Shown piece by piece: positions 53,551 to 62,642 of a stretch of 64,000 nt of DNA. Below the pieces are notes generated by a model. That model ran no database searches. It saw nothing but the letters and a program-made list of their open reading frames with translations, and had not been told where the DNA came from. This stretch comes from Rikenellaceae bacterium (GTDB lineage: Bacteria > Bacteroidota > Bacteroidia > Bacteroidales > Rikenellaceae): the NCBI GenBank assembly GCA_015059845.1, contig SUZR01000003.1, positions 1 through 64,000 on the forward strand. The letters run 5' to 3'. The translations under genes were made by a program, and so were the position numbers. Every line of letters begins with the position of its first letter. Within the stretch, counting starts at the first letter, position 1.

Positions 53551-54396
53551 CTATTGAGGTATAAATGTGTATGTTATGGTTCCGCTATGGCGTGCGGGAG
53601 CCGTATTGTCAATATTAAACAACGATGCACGTGCAGCCTTGAGTGCCTCCTCCCGCATACGCTCATCACCGCCCGAAACCACTCGTGCCGAGATAACCTC
53701 GCCACCATTGTTCAGCACAACGGCAACCTCCACCTGACCACCCGCCTCGCACTTATAGGCAGGAATCACCAAATCGCGCTTGGTACGCACGGGATCTTTG
53801 AACGAATATCGCACCGTCACGCCACCCTTATACTTCGCATCTTGACTCTTCGAGTTCTTACCCTGCTCGGAGGGTTTGTCGCGCTCAGCGTCAAGTATCG
53901 ACTGCGCCTCGGCCAGACCCGCCTCATAAGCGGCACGATTGGCAGCCATACCGGCCGCAATATCCTTTGCCGACTCGTTTATCTCCGAGGTGTTTGTGCC
54001 ACGGTCATCACGCAGATTCTCATTCAACAGCGCATCGTTCGACATACGGTTACGCACCGCCGACCAATCTATATCCTGCTGCTGTTTTAGCTCTATCTCA
54101 CGCTCCAGACGCTCTTTCTCGGCCTCCAGTTCGGCCAGGGTCTTCAAATCGACATATATGCCCTGCATATGGGGTCGTGAGCCGATAGCAATTTTCGAGG
54201 CGAAAAATATAATTCCGAGAATAAGATAGGCAATAACCATCACACTCAGACCCAAACGATGGTCATACGCCCACTCGCCGGCATCCTGCTTGCGGTCATC
54301 AAAGGGCAAGCGCATACGCGGACGTCGAGGACGCGGCTGTAGTCTATTTGGGACTTCAGCACCACTATTTGGTCTTTTTGGCTCGTTATTTGTCAT
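53551..54396 (-). CDS. TonB-family protein
   Basis: 281 residues: a basic, Pro-rich cytoplasmic start (RLQPRPRRPRMRLPFDDRK), one membrane helix near residue 50-70 (LSVMVIAYLILGIIFFASKI), a long charged periplasmic linker (coiled-coil-like KERLEREIELKQQQDIDW), and a C-terminal TonB-like domain (GGQVEVAVVLNNGGEVISAR; SGTITYTFIPQ). Bacteroidetes often have several such transducers. No ExbB/ExbD is nearby; it may use the pair at 35-36 kb. Confidence 0.82.
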   Translation of the reverse strand: MTNNEPKRPNSGAEVPNRLQPRPRRPRMRLPFDDRKQDAGEWAYDHRLGLSVMVIAYLILGIIFFASKIAIGSRPHMQGIYVDLKTLAELEAEKERLEREIELKQQQDIDWSAVRNRMSNDALLNENLRDDRGTNTSEINESAKDIAAGMAANRAAYEAGLAEAQSILDAERDKPSEQGKNSKSQDAKYKGGVTVRYSFKDPVRTKRDLVIPAYKCEAGGQVEVAVVLNNGGEVISARVVSGGDERMREEALKAARASLFNIDNTAPARHSGTITYTFIPQ

Positions 54397-54455
54397 TTAG
54401 TATACTCCATTCTCATAAAACTAGTGCAAAAGTACGTTTTTTTTCGGAATTTTAG

Positions 54456-54463
54456 TATCTTTG
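54456..54463 (+). promoter_or_regulatory. -7 promoter box for lpxC/fabZ (TATCTTTG)
   Basis: Exact TAnnTTTG match about 64 bases before the lpxC/fabZ ATG. Confidence 0.6.
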
Positions 54464-54526
54464 TGGAGTTTATTATCAGTCGCGGATAATAGTTTATTAG
54501 TAAATTACCAACAAACTTAATAGAAT

Positions 54527-55924
54527 ATGCAGACTAAACAACAGACCCTTGCTGCTCCGATTTCATTCTCGGGCAAGGGGTTACACACCGGAGTGACGGT
54601 AAATATGACGGTCAATCCGGCTGCTGATAATAATGGCATAGTTTTCCGCCGTATAGATTTGGAGGGTACACCTACCGTACCTGCACTTTGCGAATATGTT
54701 ACCGACACCTCACGTGGCACAACCATCGAGAAGGGCGCTGCAAAGGTAAGCACCATCGAACATATCATCTCGGCTCTCTGGACTATGGGCGTGGATAACG
54801 CTGTGATTGACATCGACGGCCCCGAGACCCCCATTATGGATGGCTCGGCACGCGAGTATGCCGACAAGATTCAAGAGGTAGGTCTCATAGAGCAGAAGGC
54901 TGCACGCAAGTACTACGAAGTAACCGAGAAGCAAGTATATACCATTCCCGACAAGGGCGTGGCAATCATCATCTACCCCGACGACGAGTTCACCGTATCG
55001 GTTCACGTTGACTACAACTCGAAGGTTGTCGGCAACCAGTACGCGACGCTCGATATGTTCAATGAGTACAAGGAGAATATCGCTCCCTGCCGTACATTTG
55101 TATTCCTGCACGAGCTGGAGCCGCTGCTCAAGATGAACCTCATCAAGGGCGGTGATCTGGACAACGCTATCGTGGTTGTTGAGAATCCCGTATCGGATGA
55201 GCAGCTAAACCACCTAAAGGAGATTTTCGGCAAGGACGATATCCGTGTTACGGGCGGTTATCTGAACAACCTGCAGCTGCGCGCCAGAAACGAGTTGGCC
55301 CGCCACAAGCTCCTGGACCTGCTCGGCGACTTTGCTCTCTTGGGTATGCGTATCAAGGGCCGCGTATGGGCATCACGTCCCGGCCACTATGCAAACACTG
55401 AGTTTATGAAGCAGCTCATCACCACCATCCGCCGCGATGGTGAGAAGCCTGCTTTCAAATACAACCCTGCGAAGAATCCTATCCTGGATGTTAACGATGT
55501 TCGCAAATTGCTCCCCCACCGCTATCCTTTCCTTTTGATAGACAAGGTGTTCCACTTGGACGACAAGTCTATTGGAGCTATTAAGAACATCACCGTAAAC
55601 GAGCCTCAGTTCACTGGCCACTTCCCCGAGGAGCCCGTTATGCCGGGCGTACTGCTTGTGGAGGCTATGGCACAGGCTGGAGGTGTTATCGTGCTGAAGA
55701 ATGTGGAGAATCCCGAGGAGTACTCAACATACTTCCTGCGCATAGATGGCGTTCGTTTCAAGCGCAAGGTTGTACCTGGAGATACCCTGCAAATCGAGGC
55801 TCACATCATCGAGCCTATACGCCGCGGTATCGCTTCAATTATCGGTAAGATATTTGTAGGCGGTCAATTGGCTTGCGAGGCAACTCTTATGGCACAGATT
55901 GTGAGAAATAAGAAACCTGAATAA
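54527..55924 (+). CDS. lpxC/fabZ: bifunctional LpxC / FabZ
   Basis: A fusion of two enzymes. The N-terminal part (residues 1-305) is UDP-3-O-acyl-GlcNAc deacetylase, the committed step of lipid A, with the metal-binding histidines in STIEHIISALWTMG and ELARHKLLDLLGDFAL. The C-terminal part from about residue 320 is 3-hydroxyacyl-ACP dehydratase with HRYPFLLIDKV and the catalytic GHFPEEPVMPGVLLVEAMAQ. This fusion is characteristic of Bacteroidota. lpxA follows 9 bases later, so two lipid A steps are coupled. Confidence 0.97.
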   Translation: MQTKQQTLAAPISFSGKGLHTGVTVNMTVNPAADNNGIVFRRIDLEGTPTVPALCEYVTDTSRGTTIEKGAAKVSTIEHIISALWTMGVDNAVIDIDGPETPIMDGSAREYADKIQEVGLIEQKAARKYYEVTEKQVYTIPDKGVAIIIYPDDEFTVSVHVDYNSKVVGNQYATLDMFNEYKENIAPCRTFVFLHELEPLLKMNLIKGGDLDNAIVVVENPVSDEQLNHLKEIFGKDDIRVTGGYLNNLQLRARNELARHKLLDLLGDFALLGMRIKGRVWASRPGHYANTEFMKQLITTIRRDGEKPAFKYNPAKNPILDVNDVRKLLPHRYPFLLIDKVFHLDDKSIGAIKNITVNEPQFTGHFPEEPVMPGVLLVEAMAQAGGVIVLKNVENPEEYSTYFLRIDGVRFKRKVVPGDTLQIEAHIIEPIRRGIASIIGKIFVGGQLACEATLMAQIVRNKKPE

Positions 55925-55933
55925 AATATATTT

Positions 55934-56725
55934 ATGATTAGCAACTTGGCATACGTTCATCCCGACGCAAAGTTGGGCGAGAACGTTACTGTAGAACCTT
56001 TCGCATACATTGCAGGCGACGTTGAGATTGGCGACGGCTGCTGGATTGGCCCGTCGGCAGCGATTCACGACGGCGCACGTATTGGTAAGAATTGCAAGAT
56101 TCACTCGTTTGCATCGGTGGCCTGCACCCCGCAGGATTTGAAGTTCCGTGGCGAGAAGTCAACAGCCGTAATCGGTGACAACTGCGAGATTCGCGAGTGC
56201 GTAACCATCAGCCGTGGTACCGCATCAAAGGGCACCACCATCATCGGCTCAAACAACCTTATTATGGCCTATGCTCACGTGGCACACGACTGCGAGGTGG
56301 GCAGCAACTGCGTCATTGTAAATGGCGTATCGCTGGCTGGCGAGGTTGTGGTTGGCGACTGGGTAGTTATCGGCGGTCACACTGCCGTACACCAGTGGGT
56401 GCGTATCGGCGACCACGCAATGATTCAGGGTATGTCGGGCGTAACGAAGGATGTACCTCCCTACATCACCGCATCAAACGATGGTCACTATGCCGGCATC
56501 AACAAGATTGGACTTTCACGTCGTGGCTTTACCCACGAGCAGATTATGGCCATACACGATGTTTGCCGCATTATGTTCCAGAGTGACTTGAACTACATCA
56601 ACGCTTGCGATAAGGCTGAGGCCGAGTTGCCACAATCTCCCGAGCGCGACTACCTGATTGGCTTTGTCCGCTCATCTGAGCGCGGATGCATCAAGCCCTA
56701 TCAGAAGAAGGCTAAGGCAGAGTAA
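55934..56725 (+). CDS. lpxA: UDP-N-acetylglucosamine acyltransferase
   Basis: The first enzyme of lipid A synthesis. 263 residues with the left-handed beta-helix of hexapeptide repeats (IGDGCWIGPSAAIHDGARIG onward), the catalytic His in NLIMAYAHVAHDC near residue 120, and a helical C-terminal part (LSRRGFTHEQIMAIHDVC). The size is right. It ends the lpxC/fabZ-lpxA operon with a terminator at 56751. Confidence 0.96.
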   Translation: MISNLAYVHPDAKLGENVTVEPFAYIAGDVEIGDGCWIGPSAAIHDGARIGKNCKIHSFASVACTPQDLKFRGEKSTAVIGDNCEIRECVTISRGTASKGTTIIGSNNLIMAYAHVAHDCEVGSNCVIVNGVSLAGEVVVGDWVVIGGHTAVHQWVRIGDHAMIQGMSGVTKDVPPYITASNDGHYAGINKIGLSRRGFTHEQIMAIHDVCRIMFQSDLNYINACDKAEAELPQSPERDYLIGFVRSSERGCIKPYQKKAKAE

Positions 56726-56750
56726 TCAACTGATAATCAGTTAAAATATT

Positions 56751-56782
56751 TAGGCTGTCTGGCAATGTCGGACGGCCTTTTT
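56751..56782 (+). terminator. terminator after lpxA
   Basis: AGGCTGTCTG and CGGACGGCCT form an imperfect stem around a 7-base loop, followed by a run of T. Confidence 0.75.
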
Positions 56783-56814
56783 TCATACAACCAAACTTAT
56801 AACCTTATAGACCT

Positions 56815-57720
56815 ATGAGAAAGATTATTTTTGCTATCGTTATGGCTTGCTTCATCGCCCCAGCCATAGCACAACAGACCTCACAGGAGGAGCAGATAAG
56901 AGCGTGGATGCGCAACCAGAGCCGCATCGAGGAGAAGACTATTCACAGCACGATTCTGGGCGCTGACCGCAACTATACGGTATATCTTCCTGCGGGTTAT
57001 GAGAGCCAGACCGACCGCACATATCCCGTGCTATACCTGCTTCACGGAATGAACGGCACAAACAAGGATTGGGCTGACCGTGGCCACCTGAAAGATGTTA
57101 TGGACCAGCTGCGTGCCGCAGGTGAGGTATGCGATATGATTGTTATCTCGCCCAATGCTGGAGGCCCTATCGGTGAGGGATATTGGAACGGATACTTCGA
57201 CACCGAGGGTTGGGCCTACGAGCGTTTCTTCTACGAGGAGTTCCTGCCGACTGTTGAGAAGCAGTATCGCATAAAGGCCGACAAGGCTCATCGCGCAATC
57301 GCCGGCCTGTCGATGGGTGGCGGTGGCTCTACATCATACGCACAGCGTCACGCCGATATGTTCTGCGCTTGCTACGCAATGAGCGCTCTGATGCACCTGC
57401 CTGCACCTCGTGAGGCTGCGCCCAAGAATGACAAGGATAAGATGTGGCACCTGACATACACGGCCAACAAATACAGCTGCGTAGAGTATGTAAAGAGTGC
57501 TGACGAGGCGACAAAGCAGGCACTGCGCACCGTGGCGTGGTATGTAGATTGTGGTGATGATGACTTCCTTTTCGACTGTAATATGGATTTCATCGCTGAG
57601 ATGCGCAAGGCGGGTGTGCCCTACCAACTTAGAGTACGTGATGGCGCACACACGTGGGAGTACTGGCACTCGGCTCTCTATGAGGCATTGCCTTTCGTTA
57701 CGCGAGTTTTCGAGAAGTAG
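56815..57720 (+). CDS. secreted esterase, alpha/beta hydrolase (esterase D / Fes-like)
   Basis: 301 residues with a signal peptide (IIFAIVMACFIAPAIAQQ). The alpha/beta hydrolase of the esterase D group begins near residue 40 (TIHSTILGADRNYTVYLPAG), has the oxyanion region VLYLLHGMNGTNKDW near residue 75, the nucleophile Ser in AGLSMGGGGST near residue 165, and the late Asp and His in YVDCGDDDFLFD and DGAHTWEYW. Family members cleave acetyl, feruloyl or siderophore esters in plant or host glycans. Its substrate is not clear. Confidence 0.88.
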   Translation: MRKIIFAIVMACFIAPAIAQQTSQEEQIRAWMRNQSRIEEKTIHSTILGADRNYTVYLPAGYESQTDRTYPVLYLLHGMNGTNKDWADRGHLKDVMDQLRAAGEVCDMIVISPNAGGPIGEGYWNGYFDTEGWAYERFFYEEFLPTVEKQYRIKADKAHRAIAGLSMGGGGSTSYAQRHADMFCACYAMSALMHLPAPREAAPKNDKDKMWHLTYTANKYSCVEYVKSADEATKQALRTVAWYVDCGDDDFLFDCNMDFIAEMRKAGVPYQLRVRDGAHTWEYWHSALYEALPFVTRVFEK

Positions 57721-57773
57721 ATACCTATATATAATATTTTAGGAAAAATGTTTGCATTGTAGTTTTTTTTCAC

Positions 57774-57781
57774 TATTTTTG
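57774..57781 (+). promoter_or_regulatory. -7 promoter box before the rimP leader (TATTTTTG)
   Basis: Exact TAnnTTTG match. A transcript from it would begin near 57785 and carry a leader of about 260 bases, including the tandem repeat, before rimP. Confidence 0.5.
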
Positions 57782-57799
57782 CAGCGTGAATAAAGGAGT

Positions 57800-57963
57800 A
57801 AGGGGACGAGTGAGTCCCCTTATTTCGTACAAGTGGGTCAACCGATTGGCTGAAGGCTAAGGAGTTGAAGGTTGAGAGGAGGTCCCTTATTTCGCACAAG
57901 TGGGTCAACTGATTGGCTGAAAGCTAAAGAGTTGAAGGTTGAGAGGAGGTCCCTTATTTCGTA
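57800..57963 (+). repeat. tandem repeat in the rimP-nusA-infB leader
   Basis: A unit of 67-68 bases occurs at 57814-57881 and 57882-57948 and begins again at 57949-57963. It starts GTCCC(C)TTATTTCG and contains CAACC...GGTTG. In front stands AAGGGGAC (57800-57807), which can pair with the GTCCC(C)TT at the start of each unit, so alternative hairpins are possible. The units differ at about five bases; CAACC to CAACT keeps pairing as a G-T. The rest of this 326-base gap holds a GCTTAC...GTAAGC stem near 57972-58016. Confidence 0.85.
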
Positions 57964-58046
57964 GTATTATGTTAGCTTACAGCGCACAAGTGTTTCTTTT
58001 ATTAGTGTAAGTAAGCCCCTTTTAATAGAAAAATTTTGACCAAAAT

Positions 58047-58514
58047 ATGATAGATTGCCAGAAAATATTGGAGATTGCCGACCGCGAGCTTGCGGGAACA
58101 GATTTGTTTACAGTTAGTTGCAAATGCACACCTATGAACGAGGTGGAGCTTCTTATCGACAGCGACACGCACGTCACCATCGAGCGTTGCGCCGAGCTGA
58201 GCCGCACCATTGAGGCGGAGTTTAACCGCGACGAGGAGGATTTTTCACTGACAGTAGCATCGGCAGGTATCGGCTCGGAGCTGAAGAACATTCGCCAATA
58301 TCGTAAGCTCATTGGTCAGTCGGTCGAGGTGTTGCTCCTCAGTGGTGTGAAGATTCTTGCCAAGCTTGATGCCGTCTCTGACGAGGGTATCACCATCTCA
58401 TACGAGGAGAAGCAGGCCGTAGAGGGCAAGAAGCGCAAGGTACTCGTTAATGTTGAGCGAACTTTCAGCTTCGAGGAAATCAAGTACACTAAAGAGTATC
58501 TCGACTTTAAGTAG
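58047..58514 (+). CDS. rimP: ribosome maturation factor RimP
   Basis: Helps the 30S subunit mature. 155 residues with the RimP two-domain pattern: TVSCKCTPMNEVELLIDSDT near residue 27, the middle VTIERCAELSRTIEAEFNRD, ASAGIGSELKNIRQYRKLIG near residue 82 and a C-terminal SH3-like part. It heads the usual rimP-nusA-infB operon with nusA 37 bases later, and its long leader contains the tandem repeats. Confidence 0.92.
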   Translation: MIDCQKILEIADRELAGTDLFTVSCKCTPMNEVELLIDSDTHVTIERCAELSRTIEAEFNRDEEDFSLTVASAGIGSELKNIRQYRKLIGQSVEVLLLSGVKILAKLDAVSDEGITISYEEKQAVEGKKRKVLVNVERTFSFEEIKYTKEYLDFK

Positions 58515-58551
58515 AAAACAAATAACAAAAAATAGATAAAAAAACTCACAA

Positions 58552-59784
58552 ATGGAAAACTTGAATTTGATCAGCAACTTTGCCGAGTTCAAAGAGCTGA
58601 AAAACATCGACAAGGCTACTATGATTGGCGTATTGGAGGATGTATTCCGCCACGCCCTGCAGAAGCAGTTTGAGAGCGATGAGAATTTCGACGTAATCAT
58701 CAACCCCGAGAAGGGCGACCTGGAGATTTGGCGTAACCGCGTGGTTGTAGAGGATGGTGCTGTTGAGAACCCCAACACACAGATTGCCGTATCGGAGGTT
58801 AAGGAGATTGACTCTACGTATGAGGTGGGTGACGAGTATTCAGACCAGATTAAGATGAATCAGTTTGGTCGTCGTGCTGTTCTCTCTTTGCGCCAGAATC
58901 TGGCATCACGCCTCCTGGATTTGGAGAAGGCCAACATCTATGAGAAGTACTCGGAGAAGGTTGGTGAGATTATCACAGGCGAGGTTTATCAGGTATGGAA
59001 GCGCGAGGTATTGCTCCTCGACGACGATGAGAATGAGTTGATTCTCCCCAAGTCGGAGCAGATTCCCAACGACTTCTACCGCAAGGGCGACACCATCAAG
59101 GCTATCGTAAAGAGCGTGGAGATGAACAACAACCAGCCACGCATTATCCTCTCACGTACCGCTAACCAATTCCTCGAGCGTCTGTTCGAGCAGGAGGTAC
59201 CTGAGATTTTCGACGGTCTTATCACCATCAAGAACATCGTTCGTATCCCCGGCGAGCGCGCTAAGGTTGCCGTAGAGTCTTACGACGAGCGCATCGACCC
59301 CGTAGGTGCTTGTGTGGGTGTTAAGGGCTCACGTATCTACACCATCGTCAAGGAGCTTCGCAACGAGAACATCGACGTTGTGAACTACACAACCAACGCT
59401 CAGCTTATGATTCAGCGTTCGTTGAACCCCGCAAAGATTTCATCTATCACAATCGACGAGGAGCGCAAGACCGCATCGGTATATCTCAAGCCCGATCAGG
59501 TATCATTGGCTATCGGTAAGGGTGGTTTGAATATCCGCCTCTCGAAGATGCTTACAGGCTACGACATCGACGTATATCGCGAGATTGAGGAGGAGGATGT
59601 TGCATTGACCGAGTTCGCAGACGAGATTGACTCTTGGATTATCGACGCCCTGAAGGCTGCCGGCTGCGACACTGCAAAGAGCGTATTGGAGCTCTCAGTT
59701 GAGGAGGTTGCAACACGTGCCGACCTTGAGGTAGAGCAGGCTGAGAAGGTTATCGAGATTCTTAAGGCCGAGTTCGAGGAGTAA
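58552..59784 (+). CDS. nusA: transcription termination/antitermination protein NusA
   Basis: 410 residues, typical of Bacteroidota. The N-terminal RNA-polymerase-binding domain is followed by an S1 domain near residues 140-205 (VGEIITGEVYQVWKREVLLL), then two KH domains (GACVGVKGSRIYTIVKEL near 245; VSLAIGKGGLNIRLSKMLTG near 315) and an acidic C-terminal HhH-like tail. It binds elongating polymerase and nascent RNA for pausing and termination. It is followed by infB after 35 bases. It may control its own leader in the way NusA does elsewhere, but this is inferred. Confidence 0.97.
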   Translation: MENLNLISNFAEFKELKNIDKATMIGVLEDVFRHALQKQFESDENFDVIINPEKGDLEIWRNRVVVEDGAVENPNTQIAVSEVKEIDSTYEVGDEYSDQIKMNQFGRRAVLSLRQNLASRLLDLEKANIYEKYSEKVGEIITGEVYQVWKREVLLLDDDENELILPKSEQIPNDFYRKGDTIKAIVKSVEMNNNQPRIILSRTANQFLERLFEQEVPEIFDGLITIKNIVRIPGERAKVAVESYDERIDPVGACVGVKGSRIYTIVKELRNENIDVVNYTTNAQLMIQRSLNPAKISSITIDEERKTASVYLKPDQVSLAIGKGGLNIRLSKMLTGYDIDVYREIEEEDVALTEFADEIDSWIIDALKAAGCDTAKSVLELSVEEVATRADLEVEQAEKVIEILKAEFEE

Positions 59785-59819
59785 AAGTTTAACATTTAGC
59801 ATTAGAGAGGAATCACAAT

Positions 59820-62555
59820 ATGACAAATAACAGAAAGATAAGACTTATTCAGGTAGCAAAGGAGTTTAAGGTGGGTTTGAACACCATCACAGACTTCCTC
59901 CTGAAGAAGGGCATCAACAGCGACGGCTCACCCAACTCATTGGTAAGCCCCGAGGTATATGCCGTTCTGGAGAAGGAGTTTGGCTCTAACCGCTCCATTA
60001 CAGGTAAGGAACGTGATAATATACGCGAGAAAATCTCTCTCGGCAAGAAGGAGTCGGTAACAATCAACTCATCGAAGCAGGAGCAGGCCGAGGAGCAGGA
60101 GGTTATCATCAAGAGCAATATCATCAGCGTAAAGGATGAGGTACCCCAGCCTAAGATTCTGGGCAAGATTGACCTCAATCCCAAGAAGCCTGAGCCGCAG
60201 CCCGCAAAGCCGCAGCCTGCACCCGCTCCCGCGAAGGAGGAGCCTAAGAAGGTTGAGCCCGCACCTGCACCCGCTCCCGTAGTGAAGGAGCAGGCCGCAA
60301 AGGTTGAGCAGCCTAAGCAGGAGAGCGTCGCTGAGCAGCCCAAGAAGGACAACGTATTCCGCCCCAACCAGACACAGCTGGCTGGCCCGCAGATTCTCGG
60401 TACGATGGATGTATCGGGTATGGTTCCTGGTGGCAAGCACAAGCGTAAGCGTCTGGAGAAGGAGAAGGTTGACGTAAACAAGCAGGGCAAAAACGGCGGC
60501 AAGGAGCAGAAGCAGGAGAACAACAACAAGAAGAATAAGGGCCAGCAGCAGAATCAGAATCAGCAGCAGGGTCAGCAGAACCAGCCTAAGCCGGGCGAGG
60601 GTCGTCGTAACAAGAAGAAGGAGAAGCACCAGCCTAAGCCCGTGGTACGCCCCGAGGTTAGCGACGAGGAGGTATCAAAGCAGATTAAGGATACCCTGGC
60701 TCGCTTGACAGCCAAGGGTGCGAAGAACAAGGGCGCGAAGTATCGTAAGGAGAAGCGTGATGAGATTCGCGAGAAGATGTCTGAGGAGATGGAGCGCGAG
60801 CAGATGGAGCGCTCGGTACTGAAGGTGACGGAGTTCGTAACCGTAAGCGAGTTGGCTACGATGATGAACGTGTCGCCGATGGAGGTTATCTCGGCTTGTA
60901 TGAACCTCGGCCTGATGGTATCTATCAACCAGCGTCTGGACGCAGAGGCTTTGGTTGTTGTGGCTGAGGAGTTCGGCTTCAAGACCGAGTTCGTAACCGT
61001 AGATGTTGCCGAGGCCATCGAGGAGGAGAGCGACAGCGAGGAGGATTTGGTATCACGTCCCCCCATCGTAACGGTTATGGGTCACGTTGACCACGGTAAG
61101 ACTTCGCTTTTGGATAACATCCGTAAGACTAACGTCATCGAGGGCGAGGCCGGAGGTATCACACAGCACATCGGTGCTTACTCTGTGAACTACAATGGCC
61201 AGAAGGTTACCTTCCTTGACACCCCCGGTCACGAGGCATTTACCGCTATGCGTGCCCGTGGTGCGAAGATTACCGACGTGGCAATCATCATCGTGTCGGC
61301 TGACGACCACGTGATGCCCCAGACCGTGGAGGCTATCAACCACGCACAGGCCGCAGGCGTTCCGATGGTATTCGCCATCAACAAGATTGATAAACCCGCA
61401 GCCAACCCCGAGCACATCAAGGAGCAGTTGGCACAGATGAACTACCTCGTAGAGGAGTGGGGAGGTAAGTACCAGAGCCAGGATATCTCGGCTAAGAAGG
61501 GTATGAACCTCGACAAGCTCTTGGAGAAGGTATTGCTGGAGGCCGAGATGCTCGACCTGAAGGCTAACCCCAACAAGAAGGCTCAGGGTAGCGTCATCGA
61601 GTCAACGCTGGACAAGGGTCGCGGTTATGTGGCTACGATTATGGTACAGAGTGGTACGCTGCACGTAGGTGATGTATTGCTCTCGGGTACATATACAGGT
61701 CGTGTGAAGGCTATGTTCGACGAGAACGGTAAGAAGGTAACAGCAGCAGGCCCCTCAACTCCCGTACAGGTATTGGGTCTGAATGGCGCACCGCAGGCTG
61801 GTGACAGCTTCAACGTTATGGAGGACGACCGCTCAGCACGCGAGATTGCCAACAAGCGTGAGCAGTTGCAGCGTATGCAGGGTATTATGACGCAGAAGCA
61901 CATCACTCTGGACGAGATTGGTCGTCGTATCGCTATCGGCTCATTCAAGGAGTTGAACATCATCGTGAAGGGTGACGTGGACGGCTCTGTGGAGGCTATG
62001 ACAGGCTCGCTTATCAAGCTCTCGAAGGAGACCGTACAGGTGAATGTCATCCACTCGGCCGTAGGTCAGATTTCGGAGTCGGACGTATTGCTCGCAACAG
62101 CATCGAACGCCATCATCGTCGGTTTCCAGGTGCGTCCCTCAGCCGCAGCACGTCGCACGGCAGAGAAGGAGGAGATTGAGATTCGTTTGTACTCAATCAT
62201 CTACGATGCGGTGAACGACATCAAGGACGCTATCGAGGGTATGTTGGAGCCCGTGATGAAAGAGGTTATCACCTGCTCTATCGAGGTTTTGGAGACTTTC
62301 AAGATTTCAAAGGTGGGTACCGTAGCAGGATGCGTCGTACGTGAGGGTAAGTTGCAGCGCAACACACCGATTCGCGTGATTCGTGACGGTATCGTAATCT
62401 ACACCGGTAAGCTCGGCTCACTGCGCCGCTTCAAGGACGACGTGAAGGAGGTAACCGTAGGTCAGGATTGCGGCCTTAACATCGAGTCATACAACGATAT
62501 CAAGGTCGGCGATATTGTCGAGGGTTACGAGCAGGTAGAGGTAAAGAGAAAGTAA
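59820..62555 (+). CDS. infB: translation initiation factor IF-2
   Basis: Brings fMet-tRNA to the 30S subunit and joins subunits. 911 residues. The N-terminal 340 residues are low-complexity (Pro/Ala/Lys/Gln-rich) with an IF2_N helix at the start ([20 protein letters not shown]) and another before the G domain. The G domain has [12 protein letters not shown] at about residue 421, DTPGHEAF and NKIDKP; beta-barrel domains and the fMet-tRNA C-domain follow ([20 protein letters not shown]). The Lys/Gln-rich region produces long antisense ORFs that are not genes. It is followed by a hairpin at 62559. Confidence 0.97.
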   Translation: MTNNRKIRLIQVAKEFKVGLNTITDFLLKKGINSDGSPNSLVSPEVYAVLEKEFGSNRSITGKERDNIREKISLGKKESVTINSSKQEQAEEQEVIIKSNIISVKDEVPQPKILGKIDLNPKKPEPQPAKPQPAPAPAKEEPKKVEPAPAPAPVVKEQAAKVEQPKQESVAEQPKKDNVFRPNQTQLAGPQILGTMDVSGMVPGGKHKRKRLEKEKVDVNKQGKNGGKEQKQENNNKKNKGQQQNQNQQQGQQNQPKPGEGRRNKKKEKHQPKPVVRPEVSDEEVSKQIKDTLARLTAKGAKNKGAKYRKEKRDEIREKMSEEMEREQMERSVLKVTEFVTVSELATMMNVSPMEVISACMNLGLMVSINQRLDAEALVVVAEEFGFKTEFVTVDVAEAIEEESDSEEDLVSRPPIVTVMGHVDHGKTSLLDNIRKTNVIEGEAGGITQHIGAYSVNYNGQKVTFLDTPGHEAFTAMRARGAKITDVAIIIVSADDHVMPQTVEAINHAQAAGVPMVFAINKIDKPAANPEHIKEQLAQMNYLVEEWGGKYQSQDISAKKGMNLDKLLEKVLLEAEMLDLKANPNKKAQGSVIESTLDKGRGYVATIMVQSGTLHVGDVLLSGTYTGRVKAMFDENGKKVTAAGPSTPVQVLGLNGAPQAGDSFNVMEDDRSAREIANKREQLQRMQGIMTQKHITLDEIGRRIAIGSFKELNIIVKGDVDGSVEAMTGSLIKLSKETVQVNVIHSAVGQISESDVLLATASNAIIVGFQVRPSAAARRTAEKEEIEIRLYSIIYDAVNDIKDAIEGMLEPVMKEVITCSIEVLETFKISKVGTVAGCVVREGKLQRNTPIRVIRDGIVIYTGKLGSLRRFKDDVKEVTVGQDCGLNIESYNDIKVGDIVEGYEQVEVKRK

Positions 62556-62558
62556 ATT

Positions 62559-62594
62559 TCTCAATTCAAAATTCAAAATGATTTTGAATTGAGA
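62559..62594 (+). terminator. hairpin after infB
   Basis: A perfect 14-base stem TCTCAATTCAAAAT with its complement and an 8-base loop. It is A/T-rich and not followed by a clean T-tract, so termination is likely but not certain. Confidence 0.6.
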
Positions 62595-62642
62595 CAACAA
62601 CAGAATGTAACACACAAAAACATAAACTAACCAAACAAAAAA

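Noticed and set aside
57678-57908. 76-residue minus-strand ORF over the tandem repeat
   Set aside because: The periodic DNA produces the frame; it is not repeated in the second unit in a coherent way.
57814-57963. CRISPR array in the rimP leader
   Set aside because: The units are adjacent copies of 67-68 bases without variable spacers; there are no cas genes in the window.
59849-60629. minus-strand ORFs (226 and 186 residues) over the infB N-terminal region
   Set aside because: They mirror the Lys/Gln/Pro-rich low-complexity part of IF-2; composition is Leu/Ser/Cys-rich and no promoter is visible.
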